The notes beneath the pieces are model-generated. The model worked only from the letters and a program-made list of their open reading frames with translations, was not told the DNA's origin and searched no databases. Both the position numbers and the translations under genes were made by a program. Positions 56,893 to 64,000 of a stretch of DNA of 64,000 nt are shown in pieces; the stretch's first letter is position 1; each line of letters begins with the position of its first letter. Origin of the DNA: CAJQPP01 sp963793465. Lineage in GTDB: Bacteria > Planctomycetota > Planctomycetia > Pirellulales > Pirellulaceae. Location: contig CAWCAJ010000008.1 of NCBI GenBank assembly GCA_963793465.1, positions 62,001 through 126,000 on the forward strand, given 5' to 3'.

Positions 56893-59868
56893 ATGATTCG
56901 GAAAATCATTCTTGTCGTTGTGCTGGTCTCTTACAGCCTCAACTTCACTGGGCCCAGCACCGGCGCCCAAGACGTGTTTCGCGATCGCATCGCTCCCATC
57001 CTGGAACGCCGTTGTGTGACTTGCCACAATGATCGGCAGCAGGAAGGGGGCTTCTCCCTGCAAACCGCGGAAAGCGCAATGGCCAATGGCTATATCGAGC
57101 CAGGTGACCCGGCAAGCAGCCACCTGCTGGATCTGATCGCGCCGGCAGACGGAAAGGCCGAAATGCCCCGCGATGCCGATCCGCTCTCTGCCGTGGAAGT
57201 CCAACTGATTCGCAGCTGGATTCGTGATGGCGCAGAGTGGCCAACCGGTTTGCGTCTCGAAGTCGCAAGAGTAAGCGACTTCGATTGGTGGTCTTACAAA
57301 CCGCTTGAACGTCCACCGGTTCCTCCATTGAATGACGCCTGGGCCAATTCGTCCATCGACAGCTTTGTACTGGCGAAGCTCAACCAAAAGGGCCTGACCC
57401 ATTCGCGGCCTGCGGATCGTCAAACGTTGATTCGTCGTTTGACCTATGATCTGATCGGACTGCCGCCGACACCGGAAGAAGTTGCCGCCTTCGTGGCGGA
57501 TACCGATCCCCAGGCCTACGAAAACCTGGTTGAGCGGTTGTTGCAATCAGAACGCCATGGCGAGCATTGGGCCCGGCATTGGCTGGATGTCGCCAAGTAC
57601 GCTGACACCTGCGGCTACGATAAAGACAAGCTGCGACCCGACGCGTGGCACTATCGCGATTACGTAATTCGCTCGTTCAATTCCGACAAGCCGTACTCAC
57701 GTTTCGTGCAGGAACAGATCGCTGGTGATGTTTTGTTTCCGGACCAGGCGGACGGAATTATTGGACTGGGCTTTATCGCTGCAGGCCCGTGGGATTTTAT
57801 TGGCCACGTGGAAGTCTCCGAAGCGAAAATCGATGGCAAGGTAGCTCGTAACCTCGACCGCGACGACATGGTATCCGGAGCCTTCAACACGTTCTGTAGT
57901 TTGACCGTGCAATGTGCGCGATGTCACAACCACAAATTCGATCCGATCACTCAGGAGAATTACTATGGTCTGCAGTCGGTGTTTGCGGCAGTCGATCGAG
58001 CCAACCGTCGGTTCGATGCCGACCCAGAAACTGCCAGACGTCGCAGGGAATTGACGGGTCAACTGAATGCCTTGATCACGGCACGACAGGCGATTGAGGA
58101 CGAAATCACGGCAGCAGGTGGAATGCAACTTGCGGACGCCCGAGCCACGGTCGTCGAGCTGGAAAAGGGTCTGACGCCGTCCCGGCCGCCCGAACACGGC
58201 TATCACAGCCAGGTTGCCGCGACGCCCGCTGTCGAGAAATGGGTCGAGATCGAACTGCCGACCGAAACTTTGATCGAACGCATTGTTTTGCATCCGTGTA
58301 GTGATGATTTCAATGGGATTGGCGACGGTTTTGGTTTTCCCGTGCGGTTTAAAGTCGAAACGGTCGATCGGACGGGGACGCGAACGTTGATCCGGGACGA
58401 GACGGCACAAGATTTTACCAACCCCGGAATCGGTGAGTTCGCGTTTGTTGTACCGGAACAGAAAGTCCTTCGCGTGCGTGTCACAGCAACCAGGTTGGCA
58501 CCCCGCGCGAACGATTACATCTTTGCACTCGCCGAGTTGCGAATCTTCGCAGATGGTAAGAATGTGGCAGCGGGAGCAGTCGTGAAGGGGGCGGATTCCA
58601 TCGAGGCGCCGATTCGCTGGAGCCAACAGAATCTGGTCGATGGCAAATGGCCTCGCGCGGGCGAGCCAGATGCCATCGAACAACTCGCAGCCGCCAAAGC
58701 GCAACGAGACAGCATCTACTTGGGACTCGCTTCCCAGCCGTCGAATCATTCGAATGCATTAAGGCAGGATAAAATCCAGTCCTATTCCGATCAGATCACA
58801 AACATCGAATCGGAGCTCAACGCGTTCCCGCCACAAGCATCGGTTTACGCGGCAGCGACCCACTTCCCGTCTGAAGGCAACTTTCAGCCGACCGGTGGCA
58901 AGCCACGCGACGTGTTTGTACTGAGTCGCGGTGAAGTCACAATGCCCGGTTCGCTGGCTGTCCCCGGTGTGCTTCCCATATCCGGTGACTTGCCATGGCA
59001 GTTTCCTCCCGAATTGGACGAAGGGGGGCGGCGGGCAAAGCTGGCCGAGTGGTTGGTGGATCACGAACATCCACTGGTGTGGCGGTCGATCGTCAATCGC
59101 GTTTGGCAGTATCACTTCGGCGAAGGAATTGTCGCCACTCCAAATGACTTTGGCCGCATGGGAGCTTTGCCGACTCATCCTGAGCTGCTCGACTGGCTGG
59201 CCGTTGAGTTCCGGGATGGCGGGCAGTCCCTGAAGGAACTCCACCGCATGATCGTCACCAGCAACACCTATCAACAATCATCCGCCGACAACGCTGCAAA
59301 CTCAACCATCGACGCTGGCAACCAGTTTCTTTGGCGGGCGAACCGCAGGCGGTTGTCAGCCGAAGAGCTGCGTGATTCCATTCTCTCCGTCAGCGGTGCG
59401 ATGAACTTGGAAATGGGTGGACCGGGATACTATTTGTTTGCCCTGGAAAAGACCGAGCATTCACCGCACTTCGAATATCACAAATTTGATCCCACCGAAA
59501 AAGCGTCTCACCGACGCAGCATCTACCGGTTCATCGCGCGTTCGCAGCCCAACCCGTACATGACGACGCTGGACTGCGCCGATTCATCACAGAGCACACC
59601 GCGACGTAATGAAACGCTGACTTCGCTGCAGGCACTGGCCCTGCTGAACAACAGGTTCAATCTGGTAATGGCGGAGGCCTTTGCGGCCCGGCTGCAAAGG
59701 GAACACAAGGACCTGGAGTCGCAAATTCGACAGGCCATGGCATTGGTCACGCAGCGTCCGGCAAACGAAACCGAGGTCGACGAACTTGTGGCCTACGCCA
59801 GGAAACACGGCCTCGCGAATTTGTGCCGCCTGCTGTTTAACCTCAGTGAGTTTCTGTTTATCGACTGA
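56893..59868 (+). CDS. Planctomycete cytochrome-like protein, PSCyt1-DUF1549-DUF1553
   Basis: A secreted 991-residue protein. A signal peptide (MIRKIILVVVLVSYSLNFTG) is followed by PSCyt1, a haem-c-like domain with RIAPILERRCVTCHND, where C-V-T-C-H is the haem motif. DUF1549 (PSCyt2) runs over SIDSFVLAKLNQKGLTHSRP, RRLTYDLIGLPPTPEEVAAF, HWARHWLDVAKYADTCGYDK and CARCHNHKFDPITQENYYG, a second CxxCH. A coiled coil and an inserted discoidin-like module (about residues 430-570) come next, then DUF1553 (PSD1) with EWLVDHEHPLVWRSIVNRVW and FGRMGALPTHPELLDWLAVE. ATG 56893 fits the leader. Neighbour and partner is the DUF1501 gene 17 bp downstream. Such pairs are thought to act on sulfated or complex glycans, though activity is unproven. 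Confidence 0.92.
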   Translation: MIRKIILVVVLVSYSLNFTGPSTGAQDVFRDRIAPILERRCVTCHNDRQQEGGFSLQTAESAMANGYIEPGDPASSHLLDLIAPADGKAEMPRDADPLSAVEVQLIRSWIRDGAEWPTGLRLEVARVSDFDWWSYKPLERPPVPPLNDAWANSSIDSFVLAKLNQKGLTHSRPADRQTLIRRLTYDLIGLPPTPEEVAAFVADTDPQAYENLVERLLQSERHGEHWARHWLDVAKYADTCGYDKDKLRPDAWHYRDYVIRSFNSDKPYSRFVQEQIAGDVLFPDQADGIIGLGFIAAGPWDFIGHVEVSEAKIDGKVARNLDRDDMVSGAFNTFCSLTVQCARCHNHKFDPITQENYYGLQSVFAAVDRANRRFDADPETARRRRELTGQLNALITARQAIEDEITAAGGMQLADARATVVELEKGLTPSRPPEHGYHSQVAATPAVEKWVEIELPTETLIERIVLHPCSDDFNGIGDGFGFPVRFKVETVDRTGTRTLIRDETAQDFTNPGIGEFAFVVPEQKVLRVRVTATRLAPRANDYIFALAELRIFADGKNVAAGAVVKGADSIEAPIRWSQQNLVDGKWPRAGEPDAIEQLAAAKAQRDSIYLGLASQPSNHSNALRQDKIQSYSDQITNIESELNAFPPQASVYAAATHFPSEGNFQPTGGKPRDVFVLSRGEVTMPGSLAVPGVLPISGDLPWQFPPELDEGGRRAKLAEWLVDHEHPLVWRSIVNRVWQYHFGEGIVATPNDFGRMGALPTHPELLDWLAVEFRDGGQSLKELHRMIVTSNTYQQSSADNAANSTIDAGNQFLWRANRRRLSAEELRDSILSVSGAMNLEMGGPGYYLFALEKTEHSPHFEYHKFDPTEKASHRRSIYRFIARSQPNPYMTTLDCADSSQSTPRRNETLTSLQALALLNNRFNLVMAEAFAARLQREHKDLESQIRQAMALVTQRPANETEVDELVAYARKHGLANLCRLLFNLSEFLFID

Positions 59869-59885
59869 ATTGCAAAAGAAATGGA

Positions 59886-61331
59886 ATGAATACACGACGG
59901 AATTTCTTGACTCATTGTGGCGCGGGCTTTGGTGCATTGGCTTTGAATGCGCTGCTACAACACGAGGCAGCAGCGGTGCACGATGGAGCGGTGCAAGTGC
60001 TGCACCACCCGGCCAAGGCCAAGCGTGTGGTGCAGTTGTTCATGGCGGGTGCAGCCAGTCACATCGACTTGTGGGACCACAAACCGATGCTGGAAAAATG
60101 TCACGGTCAAGCCTCCGACTTCGGGGAAAACGTTGAGACTTTTCAGGATGGGCTGGGACCGTGGATGAAATCGCCGTTCAGGTTTGCACCGTACGGGGAA
60201 ACCGGAAAAATGTTGAGCGAGGTTGTCGAGCCTTTGGGGGAGCACGTTGACGATATCGCTTTCATCCACAACATGGTTGGCAAGAGCGGTGTCCATTCGC
60301 AGGCGACCTATTTGCAGGCCACCGGTTTTCAGCTGCCGGGCTTTCCCGGCATGGGATCGTGGGTCAGCTATGGCCTGGGCAGCATGAATGACAACCTGCC
60401 CACGTTTGTCGTGCTGCCCGATCATCGCGGCTTCGCCAGCAACGGCCCCAAAAACTGGGGGTCCGCTTTTTTACCCGCCTCGGCTCAGGGCACGGCCATC
60501 TTTCCGCAGCGAGATAATCCAATCGAAGACCTCGCGGCTCAAGCGCGTTTTGTGACCAAGGCGGGAGACCGCGATGGTTTGAGTCTGCTGAATCGGCTGA
60601 ATCGCCGCCACCAGGAGCAGCGTGAAGGTGACTCCCGTCTGGAGGCCCGCATTCGATCCTATGAACTGGCGGCCGCCATGCAGCTGAGTGCTCCCGAAGC
60701 GTTGGATATTTCCGGCGAGTCGCAAGCAACCATGAAGATGTACGGTCTCGATCGCATCGGAGCCACCCATCCTGCTGAAATCAATCCCGCGGAAGAAGCC
60801 GAGTACTTTGGACGCAAGTGCCTGATTGCCCGGCGACTGCTGGAGCGCGGCGTTCGGTTTGTGCAGATCTGGTCTGGCAACGACAATGGCTTCCCGCGAC
60901 GCAACTGGGACTCGCATGAAAACATCCAACGTGACCATGGACCGTTGGCCCGTGGCATGGCGGTGGGCACAGCCGCTTTGCTGAAAGACCTGAAACAACG
61001 CGGCATGCTGGAAGATACGATCGTCCTATGGACGACCGAGTTCGGTCGCATGCCAAGCTCGCAGGGTGGAACCGGACGAGACCACAATCCCTTTGTCTTT
61101 ACCAACTGGCTCTGCGGCGGAGGCATTAAGGGAGGCACCACTTACGGAGCATCCGATGAATGGGGTTACAAGCCTCTGGATCGTTCCAACTCTACCCAAG
61201 TCTACGATATTCACGCCACGATCCTGCATCAAATGGGGATCGACCACAAACGCCTGACCGTCCGCCACAACGGCATTGACCGCCGCCTGACGGATGTCCA
61301 TGGACACGTGATCCAGGAGATTATTTCGTAA
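59886..61331 (+). CDS. DUF1501 protein (sulfatase-like fold), partner of the PSCyt1 protein
   Basis: A 481-residue protein of the DUF1501 family, distantly related to alkaline phosphatase/sulfatase folds. The N-terminus MNTRRNFLTHCGAGFGALAL is a twin-arginine type signal. Conserved parts are AKRVVQLFMAGAASHIDLWD HKP, FIHNMVGKSGVHSQATYLQA, PTFVVLPDHRGFASNGPKNW, ARRLLERGVRFVQIWSGND, HENIQRDHGPLARGMAVGTA and DTIVLWTTEFGRMPSSQGGT GRDHNP. It follows the PSCyt1 gene by 17 bp, the standard planctomycete pairing, and is very probably co-transcribed with it. The substrate is unknown. Confidence 0.93.
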   Translation: MNTRRNFLTHCGAGFGALALNALLQHEAAAVHDGAVQVLHHPAKAKRVVQLFMAGAASHIDLWDHKPMLEKCHGQASDFGENVETFQDGLGPWMKSPFRFAPYGETGKMLSEVVEPLGEHVDDIAFIHNMVGKSGVHSQATYLQATGFQLPGFPGMGSWVSYGLGSMNDNLPTFVVLPDHRGFASNGPKNWGSAFLPASAQGTAIFPQRDNPIEDLAAQARFVTKAGDRDGLSLLNRLNRRHQEQREGDSRLEARIRSYELAAAMQLSAPEALDISGESQATMKMYGLDRIGATHPAEINPAEEAEYFGRKCLIARRLLERGVRFVQIWSGNDNGFPRRNWDSHENIQRDHGPLARGMAVGTAALLKDLKQRGMLEDTIVLWTTEFGRMPSSQGGTGRDHNPFVFTNWLCGGGIKGGTTYGASDEWGYKPLDRSNSTQVYDIHATILHQMGIDHKRLTVRHNGIDRRLTDVHGHVIQEIIS

Positions 61332-61576
61332 ATCAGGGATTGGCGGCAAACACGGACGAAAGATGGACGAGAGCACTCCGTATGTCACCCTGGCAATCGG
61401 TCACAAAACCAAGGCCACCTGTTTCCTGTTGGATGCGGAACAGATGGCCATGACTGCTGGCGATCGTAAGCATTCTGGTGGCTTATTGAAGTTGCCCCCA
61501 CGTCTCACCTTCGATTTCCGGGCCCTTGTCCGTAGAATGTTGGCTTCGGTATCGAGATTCAAAACGAGCAGGGACC

Positions 61577-62761
61577 ATGAATTTTTTCATCTTGAGCTTC
61601 CTCCTTCTTTTTCCATTGCTCTTTCACAATCCGGAAAAAAGTGCATTTCAGGAAGTCGGATCCCCCGGCAGCCTGCGCTTCAGGAGCAGGTTGTTGACGG
61701 TCGACGCGAACGAGGGAATTGCGATTGCGGACGTCAACGGAGATGGAAAACTGGATGTGGTGGCTGGGCGCAACTGGTTTCCGGCGCCGGATTTTGCACC
61801 GAGACCACTGCGTCAGATTGCCGATTGGAACGGATATGTGGAGTCCAACGGCGATTTTGCATTCGATGTCAATCATGATGAAAGGCCCGACATCGTGGCG
61901 GGTTCCTTCCTGCCCAGCGAAGTTTTCTGGTACGAAAATCCGGGCGTTGAGAAGCTGCAATTGGGGCAGGTGTGGAAACGACATCTACTGGTCGATACAA
62001 AAACCAGCAACAACGAAGGGAGTTTCCTGCACGACCTCGACGGCGATGGAAACCCGGAATGGATAACGAACAGCTGGAATCCCGCGACGCCCGTGACGGC
62101 CTGGAGTTTCGAGTCGGATGCCGACGGCCAACCCACACTGGTTCGACATTTGATCGGCGATCAAGGTCAGGCCCATGGGATGGGTTTTGGCGATGTAAAC
62201 AATGATGGACGCCAGGACATCCTGCTTGGAAACGGTTGGTACGAATGTCCCCCAGGTGACATTTGGTCTGCGAAATGGAAACACCACCCCGATTGGGATC
62301 TGGGGGCCGTCAGCCTGCCGATACTCGTTCGAGACCTCAATGGTGATGGCCTCAACGATTTCGTATGGGGCAAGGGACACGACTATGGTCTGTTCTGGTC
62401 CGAGGCTTTGGGGACCAAGTCGGCAGACGGCAAACTGTTGTTCAAGTCAAATCTTGTGGACGAAAGTTATTCTCAGGCACACGCGATCCACTTTGCCGAC
62501 CTGGACCATGATGGCGTGGACGAATTGATCAGCGGCAAGCGTTTTCGGGCCCACAACGGGAGTGACCCCGGCGGTGATCAGATGGCCTGTATCTATTACT
62601 ACAAGTGGGATTCCACAACCAACGCCTTTTCCAGACATGTGATTGATGAAGGGCATATCGGAATCGGACTTCAGATCCGCACCGCCGACCTGAATGGTGA
62701 TGGAAAACTGGACATCGCGGTCGCAGGTAAAGATGGAACCTGGATTCTGTTTCAAGAATAA
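61577..62761 (+). CDS. Exported FG-GAP/VCBS repeat protein
   Basis: A 394-residue secreted beta-propeller. The leader MNFFILSFLLLFPLLFHNPE precedes several FG-GAP/VCBS blades with Ca-binding DxNxDGxxD loops: GIAIADVNGDGKLDVVAGRN, AFDVNHDERPDIVAGSFLPS, LHDLDGDGNPEWITNSWN, GFGDVNNDGRQDILLGNGW, VRDLNGDGLNDFVWGKGHDY, FADLDHDGVDELISGKRFRA and TADLNGDGKLDIAVAGKDG. ATG 61577 with GGGA just upstream is preferred to a start at 61526. It lies about 245 bp after the DUF1501 gene on the same strand and may belong to the same transcription unit. Relatives are often linked to carbohydrate binding. Confidence 0.87.
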   Translation: MNFFILSFLLLFPLLFHNPEKSAFQEVGSPGSLRFRSRLLTVDANEGIAIADVNGDGKLDVVAGRNWFPAPDFAPRPLRQIADWNGYVESNGDFAFDVNHDERPDIVAGSFLPSEVFWYENPGVEKLQLGQVWKRHLLVDTKTSNNEGSFLHDLDGDGNPEWITNSWNPATPVTAWSFESDADGQPTLVRHLIGDQGQAHGMGFGDVNNDGRQDILLGNGWYECPPGDIWSAKWKHHPDWDLGAVSLPILVRDLNGDGLNDFVWGKGHDYGLFWSEALGTKSADGKLLFKSNLVDESYSQAHAIHFADLDHDGVDELISGKRFRAHNGSDPGGDQMACIYYYKWDSTTNAFSRHVIDEGHIGIGLQIRTADLNGDGKLDIAVAGKDGTWILFQE

Positions 62762-62803
62762 GGAAAAGGGGATCCCCGAATCACAACAGGACCCCGCATC
62801 GTG

Positions 62804-63967
62804 CTACGGAAAAGCACGTTTTCCGTTGAGCATCCAGCCGATGGGCGTGTAACGCACAAATACGACGTAGGTCGCCAAACAAAACATCCACGTCACCAGG
62901 GTCACCACCGACAACTTCCCCAAGACCGGTAACGCCAGCGGTATCAAGAGCGTCTGCAGAAATAGAATGATCGGCAAGTGAATCAGATACACCCAGTAGG
63001 ATGAGTCGGCGCAGAACTTGAGCCATGTATTGGAGCGTGCCAAAAACCGTTGGCCCACCAGCAACGCCGTGAGTGTCAACAAAGCCGACAAGTACGAAGC
63101 CAACACCGATTCAAACAAATAGGGCACAACCGACCGTGATACGGGTGCCTGCTGGATCGTAGCGATGTCGAGCACTGGTAACAGAAAGTAATGGGGAACG
63201 AACAACAAGACACTTGCCAGGACCAGCGTCCAACACCAGGGTTGCAGGCGATCCAACAGCCACTCGCGACCCAACAATTGCCAACCCGCCCAGTAAAACA
63301 GCCCGTAATAGGCAAATGGCCACCAGGCAGGAACAAACGACTCGGGTGCCGCCACAGGAATGCCTCCTCCCATCACGCCGGGAACCAATGCCAGCGGAGC
63401 AAGCCCCAACAACCACTTCCGCTGAAATAACCAATCAAACTTCAACCGCCTCCAGCGACCGACCACGACCGCGATCAAGGAGAACATCAGCAGATAATAC
63501 AAGAACCACAAATGCATCGTGGTGTAGGCCGTCGACGAAAGGGCGGTCTCGGAATTCTGGCTGGCCGCGACAATCAACTGCAGCAACCCCTGCGGTTCCT
63601 TGACGTAAGCAAGTGCAAAGACGAATACAATGGACATGGCGACCATCAGTAGCGGCCAAAACAACACAAACGGCAGAGCGATACGAATCCCCCGGTTGGA
63701 CAGGAATCGATGCAAACCTTTGCGCTGGATCATCAGTTTGGCAAAGTAGCCCGAGAGCAGAAAAAACAGCCCCATGCGAAACAGGTGAATCCACCAGATC
63801 GATGCATCGATCGCCACATTTCCCCGGGGATTGGTAGCGATCCAGACGAACCGGGTTGGTTCGGCGTAGGCCAAGGCACCATGCAGGTAAACCCCCAGCA
63901 ACATCGCCAGTGCCCGCAGGTTGTCCAGATAGTGAATCCGCGTCGAGTCGGCGGACGCTGCCGCCAT
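62804..63967 (-). CDS. Acyltransferase-3 family membrane protein (OpgC-like)
   Basis: An integral membrane acyltransferase of 387 residues with about ten hydrophobic segments. Family signatures are IHYLDNLRALAMLLGVYLHG at the N-terminus, with the catalytic His in YLHG, WWIHLFRMGLFFLLSGYFAK, TMHLWFLYYLLMFSLIAVVV and the C-terminal WVYLIHLPIILFLQTLLIPL. The pattern is closest to the MdoC/OpgC group that succinylates periplasmic glucans, but acetyl or other acyl transfer to a surface glycan is equally possible. ATG 63967 is used; TTG 63970 adds one residue. The gene is convergent with the FG-GAP gene and complete, ending close to the window edge. Confidence 0.88.
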   Translation of the reverse strand: MAAASADSTRIHYLDNLRALAMLLGVYLHGALAYAEPTRFVWIATNPRGNVAIDASIWWIHLFRMGLFFLLSGYFAKLMIQRKGLHRFLSNRGIRIALPFVLFWPLLMVAMSIVFVFALAYVKEPQGLLQLIVAASQNSETALSSTAYTTMHLWFLYYLLMFSLIAVVVGRWRRLKFDWLFQRKWLLGLAPLALVPGVMGGGIPVAAPESFVPAWWPFAYYGLFYWAGWQLLGREWLLDRLQPWCWTLVLASVLLFVPHYFLLPVLDIATIQQAPVSRSVVPYLFESVLASYLSALLTLTALLVGQRFLARSNTWLKFCADSSYWVYLIHLPIILFLQTLLIPLALPVLGKLSVVTLVTWMFCLATYVVFVRYTPIGWMLNGKRAFP

Positions 63968-64000
63968 CAAACGAGATCCCGGCGGCGAATCTGAAACAGA

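Overview
The window looks like a chromosomal segment of a planctomycete (Planctomycetota, most likely Pirellulales). The evidence is a PSCyt1/DUF1549/DUF1553 protein paired with a DUF1501 protein, ECF sigma factors coupled to Ser/Thr kinases, a TIGR03067-type protein, a PEP-CTERM protein, the small basic protein of the PVC group, KDO synthesis (kdsB) and the futalosine menaquinone gene mqnD. This assignment rests on gene families read by eye, not on a database search.

Layout. 0-16 kb is mostly core metabolism: the end of a DEAD-box helicase, ilvC, a gingipain-like (C25) peptidase beside a CHAT/TPR protein, a small planctomycetal lipoprotein, mqnD, a STAS protein, a DUF368 lipid-carrier transporter, ispE followed by a SpoVG protein with an inserted zinc ribbon, an RTX/DUF5666 extracellular protein and ATP-type phosphofructokinase. 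16-22.8 kb is a signalling/secretion block (small exported protein, ECF sigma factor, kinase-TPR protein, matrixin-like protease). Three of its four genes are broken by frameshifts. 22.9-31 kb is again intact: TIGR03067 protein, small basic protein, LRAT-like protein, kdsB-pyrG-DUF1844 and a thioredoxin-fold lipoprotein. 31-39 kb holds a truncated group II intron reverse transcriptase, a Wza-like export protein with a TPR lipoprotein, and a PEP-CTERM gene between two polypyrimidine repeat arrays, each joined to an almost identical terminator; a TIM-barrel isomerase follows.

A tmRNA gene (ssrA, 39630-39986), missing from any protein view, is followed by a probable degraded mobile island (about 40.1-49.4 kb). 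The island is bracketed by imperfect direct repeats. It carries an ECF sigma factor, a kinase/kinesin-light-chain TPR gene with at least 13 frameshifts, two serine recombinases, a ParB/KorB-like protein, a DUF2924 protein and a small partner. After it come unrecognised accessory genes (49.4-53 kb), fragments of a RAYT and an IS630 transposase, two PQQ-propeller proteins, the PSCyt1-DUF1501 pair, an FG-GAP repeat protein and an acyltransferase-3 membrane protein.

Two non-genic patterns cross the window. Short tandem duplications (12-16 bp units) sit on or just after the stop codons of at least six intact genes. A palindromic intergenic repeat family is present in three copies. Frameshifts are confined to the two signalling/mobile blocks and one accessory gene; the long housekeeping genes are intact. 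That argues for real decay rather than uniform sequencing error, but read data are needed to decide.
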